Source of the DNA: Desulfobulbus sp.
GTDB lineage: Bacteria > Desulfobacterota > Desulfobulbia > Desulfobulbales > Desulfobulbaceae
Assembly: GCA_031280615.1 (NCBI GenBank)
Contig: JAITGO010000022.1
Location: 62,001 to 126,000 of the forward strand
Direction: 5' to 3'
DNA length: 64,000 nt
The notes under the pieces are model-generated. The model saw only the letters and a program-made list of their open reading frames with translations, had not been told where the DNA came from and searched no databases. Each line of letters starts with the position of its first letter. Position 1 is the stretch's first letter. Below, in pieces: positions 16,878-26,146 of this stretch. The position numbers and the translations under genes are program-made.

Positions 16878-19490
16878 ATGCTGAAAAAACTGGCCGCATT
16901 CTCTAGAAAATTCTTCTTTCTGAGCCAGGAAGAACACGATCCGGTTCTGGAAGCCGAAGAGATGGAAGCTCTGCGGCTGACCTTCAAGTCCCGTTACCAC
17001 AGCTTCAAGCTGCTGCTTGCCGCCAACAACCGGATTTTGGAAGGCATGGGCGACATCGAACGGGCGCTGCAGGGCAACGAATCCTTCAGTATGTCGTTCG
17101 TGCAGACGCACTCCACCGCGATCTCGGTCAATGTGTTCCGGATGATCAACGACATGGAGAACATCGCCCCCGGAAAATACACCGCCCTGAAAGACTGCTT
17201 CGTCGCCATCCAGAAGCAGATCGATGCCCTGCTCGGCGCCCGCAAGACCATCGTCGACCGTCGGCTGGTCATTCCCCTGGCCGCGGTCAACAGCGACATG
17301 ACCGACCTGGTCGGCGGCAAGATGGCCAACCTGGGAGACGTCAAGAACAGGTTGCAGATGAACGTGCCCGCCGGGTTCGGGATCACCGCCGCTGCCCACG
17401 AAATGTTCATGCAGGCCGACGGCCTCCAACGGGAGATCGACCGCCTGTTCCAGGTGGCCGGTTCCGACGAGGACCGCAACCTCGACCTGGTCAGCTCCCA
17501 GATCCGCCAGCTGATCATGGCCGCCGAGGTGCCCGAACCCATCTACCTGGCGGTGGTCGACGCCTATTCCGCCATGAAGGCGGAGAATGACGACCAGGAA
17601 ATCAAGATGGCGGTCCGGAGCAGCGCCTTTGGCGAGGATGCGGAAAACAGCTCCTTTGCCGGCCAGTACCGCAGCGAGCTGAATGTCGGTTTCTCGCAGT
17701 TCTTCTACTATTACAAGCAGGTCATCGCCTCCAAGTACAGCGTGCAGGCCATTGCCTACAAGCTCAGCCGCGGCTTCCGCGACGAGGATATCGCCATGTG
17801 CGTGGGCTGTCTGGCCATGGTCGACGCCATTGCCGGCGGGGTGATCTACACCCGCAACCCGCTTGATTCGAAGGACGACGCCATCTACATCAACTCGACC
17901 TGGGGCCTGCCCAAGGCGGTGGTGGACGGCAACGATCTGTGCGATCTGTTCGTGGTCCGCCGCGACGACGAGCTGACCATCCTCAAGCGGGAGGTCCAGC
18001 CCAAGGAATACCATGTCATCTGTTTGGAGGGCGAGGGCTGCATCCGGGCTGCCACCGACGACGAAATCGCCAACCAGCCGTCGCTTTCCGACGAACAGAT
18101 CCGCGAGCTGGCCGATCATGCCGTCCGCATCGAGCAGTACTATGAAATGCCCCAGGATATCGAATGGGCCATCGACGACGACGGCAAGATCTTCATCCTC
18201 CAATCGCGTCCCCTGCAGCAGATGGAGGCGGTGCTGCCCGGACCGGAGCTGGACCTCAAACGCTTCGAGCCCTCGCTGATCGTCGACGGCGGCATCAATG
18301 CCAGCCCCGGCGTGGCCTGCGGCAGGGTGTTCAAGGTGGCCAAGAAGGTGGACATCCTCCAGTTCCCCGAAGGGGCCGTGCTGGTGGTGGAACAGGCCCT
18401 GCCCACCTGGGCGCCGCTGGTGGCCAGGGCGGCGGCGGTGGTGTCCGAGCAGGGCGGCTTTGCCGGCCACCTGGCCAACGTGGCCCGGGAATTCGGCATC
18501 CCCGCCATCTTCGGCGTCAAGGGGGCCATGGCCAAGATGCGCAACGGCGACTCGGTCACCGTGGCGGCCGATCTCGGCCAGGTCTACCTGGGCAACATCG
18601 GTCCCCTGCTCGAGTGGACCCGGCCGGAACCCAAGCTGATGCTGGGCAGCCCGGTGTACGAATCGCTGAAGGAGGTCAGCCGGCACATCATCCCGCTGCA
18701 CCTGCTCGACCCGGAATCGCGGGAATTCGCGCCGCAGAACTGCCAGACCTTTCACGACATCACCCGCTTTATCCACGAGAAATCCGTGGTCGAGATGTTC
18801 AACTTCGGCAAGGACCACAGCTTTTCCGAACGGTCCAGCAAGCAGCTCCATTACCGGGTGCCGATGAACTGGTGGATTCTCAATCTCGACGACGGCTTCA
18901 GCCATGAAATCCATGGCAAGTACGTCAAGCTGGAGGAAATCGCCTCGATCCCCATGCTGGCCTTCTGGGAAGGATTTGCCGCCATTCCCTGGGACGGGCC
19001 TCCGGCCATGGACGGCAAGGGCATGACCTCGATCATGTTTCGCTCGACCATGAACACCGCCCTGGTCGCCGGGGTGAAATCCAAGTATGCCGACCGCAAT
19101 TATTTCATGGTTTCCAAGAATTACTGCACCTTGAGCTCGCGGCTCGGCTACCATTTCTCCACCATGGAGGCCATGGTCAGCGAACGGTCCGGCGAAAACT
19201 ACCTCGGGTTCAAGTTCAAGGGCGGCGCGGCCGATTTCGAGCGCTGCCTGGGCCGGGTTCATTTCATCCGCGAGATCCTGGAGCGCTATGGCTTCCGGGC
19301 CGTGGTCAACGGCGACAACCTGAGCGCCCGCATCGAGGGCTACGACATGGAATACATGATCGGCCGGCTCAAGATCCTGGGCTATCTGACCCTGCACACC
19401 CGCCAGCTCGACATGATCATGGGCAACAGCGGCCTGGTCACCTATTACATGAACAAGCTCACCAAGGACATCGACACCCTGCTGCCGTGA
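16878..19490 (+). CDS. PEP-synthase-like phosphotransferase 1, novel C-terminal domain
   Basis: This 870-residue protein has four parts. Residues 25-125 form an all-helical region. Residues 135-440 are a PPDK_N-type ATP-grasp domain: LVGGKMANLGD, AVRSSAFGEDAENSSFAGQ, GVIYTRNP, and the closing DIEWAIDDDGKIFILQSRP. Residues 450-570 are the mobile phosphohistidine domain with GGFAGHLANVAREFGIPA (His 531). Residues 575-870 do not resemble the PEP/pyruvate barrel of PpsA or PpdK; they contain FHDITRFIHEKS, YCTLSSRLGYHFST, FKFKGGAADFER and LHTRQLDM. So ATP to His transfer is plausible but the acceptor is unknown. Rifampin phosphotransferase also combines ATP-grasp and His domains with a different substrate domain. 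AAGGG lies 8 nt before the ATG. Confidence 0.88.
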   Translation: MLKKLAAFSRKFFFLSQEEHDPVLEAEEMEALRLTFKSRYHSFKLLLAANNRILEGMGDIERALQGNESFSMSFVQTHSTAISVNVFRMINDMENIAPGKYTALKDCFVAIQKQIDALLGARKTIVDRRLVIPLAAVNSDMTDLVGGKMANLGDVKNRLQMNVPAGFGITAAAHEMFMQADGLQREIDRLFQVAGSDEDRNLDLVSSQIRQLIMAAEVPEPIYLAVVDAYSAMKAENDDQEIKMAVRSSAFGEDAENSSFAGQYRSELNVGFSQFFYYYKQVIASKYSVQAIAYKLSRGFRDEDIAMCVGCLAMVDAIAGGVIYTRNPLDSKDDAIYINSTWGLPKAVVDGNDLCDLFVVRRDDELTILKREVQPKEYHVICLEGEGCIRAATDDEIANQPSLSDEQIRELADHAVRIEQYYEMPQDIEWAIDDDGKIFILQSRPLQQMEAVLPGPELDLKRFEPSLIVDGGINASPGVACGRVFKVAKKVDILQFPEGAVLVVEQALPTWAPLVARAAAVVSEQGGFAGHLANVAREFGIPAIFGVKGAMAKMRNGDSVTVAADLGQVYLGNIGPLLEWTRPEPKLMLGSPVYESLKEVSRHIIPLHLLDPESREFAPQNCQTFHDITRFIHEKSVVEMFNFGKDHSFSERSSKQLHYRVPMNWWILNLDDGFSHEIHGKYVKLEEIASIPMLAFWEGFAAIPWDGPPAMDGKGMTSIMFRSTMNTALVAGVKSKYADRNYFMVSKNYCTLSSRLGYHFSTMEAMVSERSGENYLGFKFKGGAADFERCLGRVHFIREILERYGFRAVVNGDNLSARIEGYDMEYMIGRLKILGYLTLHTRQLDMIMGNSGLVTYYMNKLTKDIDTLLP

Positions 19491-19558
19491 GTGGAGGTGT
19501 CGATCCGGCGGCAGGGCCGATCACCGGCAAACCGGGCGAGTTGGACCAAGGGGATTCC

Positions 19559-19936
19559 ATGAGACAGACAATCCATTCGCTGGCCGTCGCGCTCTGGTGC
19601 CTGGTGCCGGCCGTCCCCGGCCTGGCCGCGGACAAGGCAACGATCCAAAAGAACGTCGACGAAGTGGTGGCCGCCATCAACAACGGCAAGGAGGCCGCGG
19701 GATACGCCGCCAATGCCTACACCCCCTATGTCTTCATCATGGCGCCGAACGGCAAGCTGATCGTCCACCCCTATCTGGCCAGGGAATATCTCCAGGAAAA
19801 GGCTGCGCCCATTTACAAGGCGCTGCTGAAGGCAACTCCGGAGGGCGCCTGGGTGAGCTATTTCTGGAAAGGGGCGGAAAAGGAAACCTACGTCCGCAAG
19901 ACCGACACCGACCTGACCGTGGGCAGCGGCCAGTGA
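19559..19936 (+). CDS. Periplasmic single-Cache-like protein
   Basis: The 125-residue product has a signal peptide (IHSLAVALWCLVPAVPGLAA) and a mature region resembling single Cache domains (AYTPYVFIMAPNGKLIVHPYLA, then GAWVSYFWKGAEKETYVRK). Most stand-alone Cache proteins bind small ligands in the periplasm, so it may deliver a ligand to the Cache-sensor kinases. AAGGGG precedes the ATG at 19559. It sits between the two PEP-synthase-like genes in the same direction. The Cache assignment rests on the core motif and is moderate. Confidence 0.72.
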   Translation: MRQTIHSLAVALWCLVPAVPGLAADKATIQKNVDEVVAAINNGKEAAGYAANAYTPYVFIMAPNGKLIVHPYLAREYLQEKAAPIYKALLKATPEGAWVSYFWKGAEKETYVRKTDTDLTVGSGQ

Positions 19937-20072
19937 GCGTCGCTTAAGGAACCGGGGATACCGTTGCCGCCAGGGCACGGAACATACGCCACCACCAACA
20001 CTTTCCGGCCGAATCCGGCCGACGGTCCTTGCGGGTCGCCGGCCGAATCGGCCTCAGCCGCAGGAAGACGCC

Positions 20073-22688
20073 ATGGCCACCATTCTTGGTAATCTCAAAC
20101 AGCTCTTCAAGGAACTCCGCAGCCGGAACGCTGCCGATCAACCCGGAAGCTCGTCGGAGATGAACGCCCTCTTCCGATTCCGCTACGCCCTGTTCAAGGA
20201 GCTGTTGGTCGCCAATTCCGAACTGCTCACCGTCTTGTCCGACATGGACGAAAAACTGAAGGGCGAGACCGTGTTCGGCCTGTCGTACATCACCAACCAG
20301 GTCAACAAATCCCTCCGCAACGCCTTCCAGATGGTGAAAAGCCTCAACGTCATGTCCGGCGGCAAGCACCGCGACCTGTACATGGCGCTGGAGCAGATCA
20401 ACGGCAGCATCAAGACCATCATCGAGGAACGCAAGGCCGAGAGCGCCCCCCAGGCGGTCATGCCCTATGCCCATGTCCTGCTCAAGGATGCCGACTGGGC
20501 CGGCGGCAAGAACGCCAACCTCGGCGAGATCAAAAACCGCCTCAACATCCCGGTGCCCGAGGGCTTTGCCATCACCACCAAGGGGTTCCACGATTTCTTC
20601 GAGTACAACGACCTCAAGGAAGCCATCATCGAGCAGAAGAACCTGATCTATGTCAACGAGTTCGATCTGCTCAACAACCTGAGCGCCGAAACCTTGGAGC
20701 TGGTCCGGTCCAAGCCGCTGCCGCCCGAGCTGGAGCGAGACATCCTCGCCGCCTGCACCGAACTGTGGGGGGACGATCCCTCGGTGCTGGTGGCCATGCG
20801 CAGCAGCGCGGTGGGCGAAGACGGCGACATCTCCTATGCCGGCCAGTACCTGACCCTGCTGGGGGTGACCCGGCCCGAGGTCTGCGAGGCCTACAAATCG
20901 ATCATCGGCAGCCTGTTCTCGGCCCGATCCATTGCCTATCGCGGTTCCAAGGGCGTGTACGACGAGGATCTGGCCATGGCCGTGGCCTGCCTCAAGATGG
21001 TCGATTCCCGCGCCAGCGGCGTACTCTACACCCGCCATCCCTACGACATCACCAACGAGCACATCTTGATCAACGCGGTCTGGGGTTTGGGACCGTATGC
21101 GGTGGACGGCGTGATCACCCCTGACGCCTATAGCGTGACCAAGGACGCCGGCCTGATCCTCCAGGAGAAGATCGTGGCCGCCAAACCGGTGCAGCTACGG
21201 CTGAATATCGAGGGCGGGGTCGAGGAGCGGCCAGTGCCCGAGGACATGCAGAAGGCACCCTGCCTGAGCGACGACCAAATCCGGGTTCTCGCCGGATACG
21301 GTGCCGCCCTGGAGCGGCACTACAAGTGTCCCCAGGATGTCGAATGGGCCCTGGACCCGGACGGCCAGTTGCTGATCCTCCAGTCAAGGCCGCTGAAGAT
21401 CCAGAGCCCGACCAATTTCTGCCTGCTCAAGGCCGCGCCGCTCAAGGGCTACGAATTGATCGTCGACGGCGGCGAAATCGCCTCCCAGGGGGTGGGCAAG
21501 GGCACGGTGGTCCACGTCCGCTCGATGGACGACCTGGCCGATTTCCCGGAAGGCGGGGTGCTGATCGCCCGCCATTCCTCGCCCGAATACGTGATCGTGA
21601 TGCGCCAGGCCAGCGCCATCGTCGTCGAAGCGGGCAGCGTCAGCGGCCACATGGCCGCCCTGGCCCGCGAATTCGACGTGCCGACACTCATTTGCGCCAA
21701 CCTGGAGATGGACCGGCTGCCGTCGGGCATGGAAGTGACGGTGGACGCCTACACCGGCCGGATCTACGCCGGCACGGTCACCGAGCTGCTGGCCGCGATC
21801 AAGAAGGAAGAGGCCCATATGAAGGGCACGCCGATCTACGACCAACTGGAGCGGATCGCCAAGCACGTCATTCCGCTCAACCTGGTCAATCCCGAGGCGC
21901 CGGAGTTCACGCCCACCGGCTGCTCCACTCTGCACGACCTCGCCCGCTACTGCCACGAATATTCCTACAAGGAGATGTTTCAGATCAGCGACCTGGCCTC
22001 CAAATTCCACGGCTGGTCACTCAAGCTGGATGCCGCCCTGCCCATGGACATCCACCTGATCGATCTGGGCAACGGCCTGAAGGAAGGCGCCGTGACCAAA
22101 TGGAACTCGATCAAGGTCGAGGAGATCGACTCCGTCCCCTTCCTGGCCCTGTTGCAAGGCATGCTCAACAAGGAGGTCCACGGGCTGGAGCCGCGGCCGG
22201 TCAATTTTTCCGGCCTGCTGTCGGTGATCAGGGAACAGTCCCTGTCCCCCGGCCACGTGGGCGCCCGGTTCGGCGACCGCAGCTATGCGATCATTGCCGA
22301 CAAATACCTCAACTTCAGTTCGCGGGTCGGCTACCACTACAGCGTCATCGACGCCTATTGCGGCGACACGATCAACAAGAATTATATCACCTTCACCTTC
22401 AAGGGTGGAGCGGCCGACGACGTCCGCAAAAACCGCCGCGTCCGGGCCATTGCCAACATCCTTGACCGGGAAGGGTTCAAGGTGCGGGTCAAGGCCGACA
22501 AGGTGGATGCCCGCCTGCAGAAATATCCCAAGTCCTACATCGAAAGCAGGATGGATATCCTGGGTCGGCTGCTGATCTTCACCCGCCAGCTCGACATGCT
22601 GATGACCACCGAGCACAGCGTGGAATGGGTGGCGGACAACTTCGTCGCCGGCAACTACAAACTCACGGCTCCGCCGGTCGAGGCGTAA
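20073..22688 (+). CDS. PEP-synthase-like phosphotransferase 2, novel C-terminal domain
   Basis: This 871-residue paralogue of the 16878 protein has the same four-part plan. The helical N-terminal region is at about 25-115. The ATP-grasp domain has WAGGKNANLGEIKNRL, AMRSSAVGEDGDISYAGQ, GVLYTRHPYD, VWGLGPYAVDG and DVEWALDPDGQLLILQSRP. The His domain has GSVSGHMAALAREFDVPT (His 526). The C-terminal domain has LHDLARYCHEYS, LNFSSRVGYHYSV, FTFKGGAADDVR and FTRQLDML, aligning with the other two. The ATP-binding signatures are the best preserved of the three. AGGAAG lies before the ATG. It shares the transcript with paralogue 1 and a Cache protein. Confidence 0.88.
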   Translation: MATILGNLKQLFKELRSRNAADQPGSSSEMNALFRFRYALFKELLVANSELLTVLSDMDEKLKGETVFGLSYITNQVNKSLRNAFQMVKSLNVMSGGKHRDLYMALEQINGSIKTIIEERKAESAPQAVMPYAHVLLKDADWAGGKNANLGEIKNRLNIPVPEGFAITTKGFHDFFEYNDLKEAIIEQKNLIYVNEFDLLNNLSAETLELVRSKPLPPELERDILAACTELWGDDPSVLVAMRSSAVGEDGDISYAGQYLTLLGVTRPEVCEAYKSIIGSLFSARSIAYRGSKGVYDEDLAMAVACLKMVDSRASGVLYTRHPYDITNEHILINAVWGLGPYAVDGVITPDAYSVTKDAGLILQEKIVAAKPVQLRLNIEGGVEERPVPEDMQKAPCLSDDQIRVLAGYGAALERHYKCPQDVEWALDPDGQLLILQSRPLKIQSPTNFCLLKAAPLKGYELIVDGGEIASQGVGKGTVVHVRSMDDLADFPEGGVLIARHSSPEYVIVMRQASAIVVEAGSVSGHMAALAREFDVPTLICANLEMDRLPSGMEVTVDAYTGRIYAGTVTELLAAIKKEEAHMKGTPIYDQLERIAKHVIPLNLVNPEAPEFTPTGCSTLHDLARYCHEYSYKEMFQISDLASKFHGWSLKLDAALPMDIHLIDLGNGLKEGAVTKWNSIKVEEIDSVPFLALLQGMLNKEVHGLEPRPVNFSGLLSVIREQSLSPGHVGARFGDRSYAIIADKYLNFSSRVGYHYSVIDAYCGDTINKNYITFTFKGGAADDVRKNRRVRAIANILDREGFKVRVKADKVDARLQKYPKSYIESRMDILGRLLIFTRQLDMLMTTEHSVEWVADNFVAGNYKLTAPPVEA

Positions 22689-22750
22689 GGGGCGATTTCG
22701 CGCCCTTAAACCCCGTCGGCGCCCACAATGCGCGACCGCAAAGGAAAGTC

Positions 22751-22858
22751 ATGCAAAACCTCATTCTCCTGATTATTATCGTCGGATCCATCGTCATCGG
22801 CCTGGTCCTCGGCGCCCGGATGCGCAACAAAAAAAACAATTCCGACTCCCGTCAGTAG
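22751..22858 (+). CDS. 35-residue single-pass membrane peptide
   Basis: A start at 22751 with AAGGAAAG 4 nt upstream gives a 35-residue product: an 18-residue hydrophobic helix (LILLIIIVGSIVIGLVLG) followed by a basic, Asn-rich tail (RMRNKKNNSDSRQ). The good ribosome site, clean membrane helix and position between PEP-synthase-like protein 2 and sensor kinase 3 support a real gene. It may be a membrane regulator of one of its neighbours. No family is recognised. Confidence 0.6.
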   Translation: MQNLILLIIIVGSIVIGLVLGARMRNKKNNSDSRQ

Positions 22859-22912
22859 GGACCGGGACCGGCATGTTGACGCCCATCCCGGAACCGCACC
22901 GCCACCACGAAC

Positions 22913-24553
22913 ATGCGCGAAAAATATAAAGACTACATCCGGCTGCAACGGCTGCTCTCCGCGGGCTTTTTCGTCAGCGGCATCGTCCCCATCATCATTA
23001 TCGCCCTGGGAGCGATCTATAACTTCAAGCAGCTCTCGATCAACGACATCGAGGTGACTGCCCGGCAGGTGGCGGAGCACCGCAACGATGCGATCAACAC
23101 CTTTCTCCAGTGCCAGGTGAACTACCTCGCCACCCTGATGAACCTCTACGAGCTCGATCATCTGCAGCAGCAGGAGAACCTCAACAAGCTCTTCCTGGCG
23201 GTCAACCGGGGCGACAAGGCCGGCGACATCGTCGATCTGCAGCTCATCGGCACCAACGGCAGACAACTGGCCTATGTCGGCCCGTATCAGGACAAGATCG
23301 AAGGCAAGGATTATCAGGATTCGCCCTGGTTCAAGGAGGTGCTGGCCCGCGGCACCTATGTCAGCGACGTGTTCAGCGGTTTCCGCAATTACCCCCATTT
23401 CGTCATCGCCCTGACCGACCCCCGCAAGAGCTTTGTCCTGCGGGCCACCATCAATTCCGGCATCTTCAATTCGCTTTTGCACAGTGCGCAGATCGGGCCC
23501 GGCGGCGATGCCTTCATCCTCAACTCCAACGGCGAGTTCCAGACCCCAAGCCTGCAAAAGGCCTCCAGGCTGAACGCGGCGGAAATCGCGCTGCTGCACC
23601 ATCACACCGGCACCGAACTCACCTCGGACGGCGATTACCTCTATGTCGGCAAATGGCTCAACGGCAACATGTGGCTGCTGGTGGTCAAGGCGAAAATCAC
23701 CGATTCCCTGAGCGGCTATTTCAAGTACCGGGACCGGATCATTTTTACCGTGGTGGCGATCGCCGCCCTGTTCCTGGTGATCAGCTACGGCATCAGCCGG
23801 TTCATCGTCGCGAGGATCCGTCAGGCCGACCGGGAACAGACCGCCCTGGACCAACAGATGGCCCACATCGAAAAGATGGCGAATATCGGCAGGCTGGCCG
23901 CCGGCATCGCGCATGAAATCAACAACCCCCTGCAACTGATTCAAATGCAGGCCGGCTGGATCGACGAATTGCTTCAGGAAGAAAACCCGCAGCAGGTGCT
24001 CAACCTGGAGGAGTACCGGAAGTCGGTGAGCAAGATCAAACAGCACGTCAACCGCGCTGGCACCATCACCCACCGCCTGCTCGGTTTCTCCCGTAAAATC
24101 AGCGCCGAATACGATGTCCAGATCAACGAGCTGCTCCAGGAAACCATCTCCTTCCTCGAAAGCGAGGCCCGGGCGAACAGCATCTCCTTCAACCTGCAAC
24201 TCGACGAATCGTTGCCGACCCTGCGGACCGATGGCGCCCAGGTGCAGCAGGCCCTGTTGAACTTGATCGAAAACGCGCTCGATGCCGTGGGTCCGGAGGG
24301 CACGATCGATGTCGTCACGGCCAGAAGCGGCAAGGAAATCAGCGTGCAGATAGCCGACAACGGCCCGGGTATCGAACAGGAAGTGCTGGAAAAAATCTGG
24401 GAGCCCTTCTTCACCACCAAGGAAGCGGGCAAGGGAACCGGCCTGGGACTTTCGATTTGCAGCGACATCGCCCACCGTGTAGGGGGAACCATCACGGTGG
24501 AAAACCGGCCGCAGGGAGGCGCGTCCTTCACTCTGCGGCTGCCGCTGCGGTGA
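22913..24553 (+). CDS. Sensor histidine kinase 3, double-Cache periplasmic sensor
   Basis: This 546-residue kinase has helices at about 16-36 and 276-296 around a Cache-type sensor with YVGPYQDK and YVSDVFSGFRNYPHF. The transmitter has the H box [14 protein letters not shown] (His 334), N box NLIENALDAVG, DNGPGIE, WEPFFTTK and GTGLGLSIC. It is the last gene of the plus-strand unit; the nearest receivers are convergent on the opposite strand. No clear ribosome site precedes 22913. Confidence 0.92.
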   Translation: MREKYKDYIRLQRLLSAGFFVSGIVPIIIIALGAIYNFKQLSINDIEVTARQVAEHRNDAINTFLQCQVNYLATLMNLYELDHLQQQENLNKLFLAVNRGDKAGDIVDLQLIGTNGRQLAYVGPYQDKIEGKDYQDSPWFKEVLARGTYVSDVFSGFRNYPHFVIALTDPRKSFVLRATINSGIFNSLLHSAQIGPGGDAFILNSNGEFQTPSLQKASRLNAAEIALLHHHTGTELTSDGDYLYVGKWLNGNMWLLVVKAKITDSLSGYFKYRDRIIFTVVAIAALFLVISYGISRFIVARIRQADREQTALDQQMAHIEKMANIGRLAAGIAHEINNPLQLIQMQAGWIDELLQEENPQQVLNLEEYRKSVSKIKQHVNRAGTITHRLLGFSRKISAEYDVQINELLQETISFLESEARANSISFNLQLDESLPTLRTDGAQVQQALLNLIENALDAVGPEGTIDVVTARSGKEISVQIADNGPGIEQEVLEKIWEPFFTTKEAGKGTGLGLSICSDIAHRVGGTITVENRPQGGASFTLRLPLR

Positions 24554-24609
24554 TGTAACGCCAAGCCGGCAGTGGCGTGGCGATGGGGGGAGCGGAGAGA
24601 ACGGGGGCT

Positions 24610-25083
24610 TTACTCCCCGCCGGCAAACAAGCCGCGCAGGGTTCGCAGCAGCCCCGGCCTCGGGGCTTCCTGCGGCGAGTAGGGGGATCGGCCGGCCCGG
24701 TTTTCGGCCGGAACGGCCGGGGCGCTTGCGGCCGCGCTCTTGATTTTCTCCACCAGTTCCCTGATATCCACGGGTTTTTCAAGCAGATCGGCCGCGCCCA
24801 ACTTCATGGCCCGCACCCCCTTGGTCACCGTGGCATGGCCGGTCAGCACAATGATCTGCTGGACGGGATTCAGGGCCACCAGCCGCTCCAGCACCTCCAG
24901 GCCGTCCATGTCCGGCATCTGCAGATCGAGCACCACCACCTTGAACCAGGCGGTGCCGAACAGGTCGAGCGCCGCCCGGCCCGAAGCCGCCGTCGTCACC
25001 TCCAGCCCTCGAATGGTCAATCGTTCCGCTAGGATGGCAAGAAATTCCTCGTCATCGTCGACCAAAAGCACCGATACCGGCAT
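24610..25083 (-). CDS. Receiver-only response regulator 3
   Basis: This 157-residue receiver has D9-D10, phospho-acceptor D53 (VVVLDLQMPDMDG), T in VLTGHAT and K in LLEKPV. About 45 residues of Pro/Ala-rich linker and a short basic helix follow (RTLRGLFAG), with no known output domain. I chose the ATG at 25083 because GGAGG lies 8 nt upstream; a GTG at 25098 would add five residues. It ends the minus-strand unit and faces sensor kinase 3. Confidence 0.9.
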   Translation of the reverse strand: MPVSVLLVDDDEEFLAILAERLTIRGLEVTTAASGRAALDLFGTAWFKVVVLDLQMPDMDGLEVLERLVALNPVQQIIVLTGHATVTKGVRAMKLGAADLLEKPVDIRELVEKIKSAAASAPAVPAENRAGRSPYSPQEAPRPGLLRTLRGLFAGGE

Positions 25084-25112
25084 CCTCTTCCCCTCCACGC
25101 AGCCCGCGGCCG

Positions 25113-25775
25113 TTACTCGATAAACCTGATGGGCATCCGCAGGTGCAGCGAGCTGCCGTCCGGATCGGCCTGAGCCTGCACCCGCAGAAAAAAGATCAAC
25201 GGCTGCCCTTCGGCCGCCACCGACGACTCAAGCTGCTTGACCGGTATTTCCGGAGTGCAGCGCAGGGTCACGACGATGTCGCTGGCCTCGCGGCGGGCGT
25301 CCAGCACCACCTGCTGCCCAGTCTCGGCCAGGAGAAAGATGTTTTTCAGACAGATCCACAGCAGGTTCTCGATCACGAACGGCAGGGTCTGCACCTCGAT
25401 CTCGTCGCCGTCGGCAAGCGCCAGACTCACCCCTTTCATGGTGGCCAGCCGCTCGGACAAAACGATGGTGCAGGCGAGAATGTCGCGGATGCCCGCCGAA
25501 ACCACGGGCTGATTGGCGCTGTGGGCAAAACGGTTGAGCCGGCGCACGATGTCGTCGGCGTTCTGGACCCGCCGCCGGATACTGTCCGCAATGGTCTTCA
25601 TCCGCTCCGGGTCCAGGGGCCGCCCTTTTTCCGACAGGGCGACGAGATCCCCGAGCAACCCTGCGTTTTCATTGATGATCGCCAATGAATTCTTGATCTC
25701 GTGCGAGATGGAAGCAGTCATGCTGCCAAAAAAACTCAAGCCCAGGCTGTCGACTTTGCCGTGATAACTGCTCAT
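25113..25775 (-). CDS. Truncated kinase-like protein: DHp domain with degenerate ATPase region
   Basis: The 220-residue soluble protein begins with a DHp-like segment whose H box is TASISHEIKNSLAII (His 25), followed by a second helix with RRRVQNADDIVRRLNRF. The following 120 residues have the length and strand pattern of a HATPase domain but lack a recognisable N box and the DxGxG and GxGLG glycine motifs, so I do not expect ATP binding. It may accept and pass phosphate between receivers, or dephosphorylate them, like a histidine phosphotransfer protein. It is ATGA-coupled to receiver 4 upstream (overlap at 25772-25775). Confidence 0.8.
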   Translation of the reverse strand: MSSYHGKVDSLGLSFFGSMTASISHEIKNSLAIINENAGLLGDLVALSEKGRPLDPERMKTIADSIRRRVQNADDIVRRLNRFAHSANQPVVSAGIRDILACTIVLSERLATMKGVSLALADGDEIEVQTLPFVIENLLWICLKNIFLLAETGQQVVLDARREASDIVVTLRCTPEIPVKQLESSVAAEGQPLIFFLRVQAQADPDGSSLHLRMPIRFIE

Positions 25776-26146
25776 CCTCGCTCTCCTTGCCCCTGACAGA
25801 TTTCATTGAGTTTGGCGACGAGCACCTCGATCTGGACCGGCTTGATCAGGTAGTATTCCTTGCCGCTCTCGGCCGAACAGGCCTCGAAATCCTCCTCCGA
25901 ACCGTGGCCTGTCAGAAAGATGAACTTCATGTCCGGTCGCCGGGCCTCGATCAGCCGTTTCAGCTCCAGCCCGCTCATCTCCGGCAGCCGGACGTCCAGC
26001 AGGGCGATATCGAACTCCCTGACCTCGACCAGGCCCAACGCCGACCGGTAATCGGAGGCCCAGGCCGCGTCGATGCCGCGCATGTCCAGCCGTTCGGCCA
26101 ATGTCGCCACCAATTCCTCTTCGTCGTCAACCAACAGTACCCTCAT
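25772..26146 (-). CDS. Receiver-only response regulator 4
   Basis: This 124-residue receiver has D7-D8, phospho-acceptor D51 (IALLDVRLPEMSG), T in FLTGHGS and K in YLIKPV. AAGGAG precedes the ATG at 26146, and the gene overlaps the 3' end of sensor kinase 4 by 20 nt, so the two form a pair. It is also coupled to the DHp-only protein downstream, which suggests kinase to receiver to DHp order in a relay. There is no output domain. Confidence 0.92.
   Translation of the reverse strand: MRVLLVDDEEELVATLAERLDMRGIDAAWASDYRSALGLVEVREFDIALLDVRLPEMSGLELKRLIEARRPDMKFIFLTGHGSEEDFEACSAESGKEYYLIKPVQIEVLVAKLNEICQGQGERG

Noticed and set aside
16797-19397. Very long open frame (866 codons) on the minus strand opposite PEP-synthase-like gene 1
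   Set aside because: It mirrors a well-supported gene; the GC-rich third codon positions remove stops on the opposite strand. The translation is His/Asp/Val-rich and has no recognisable domain or ribosome site.
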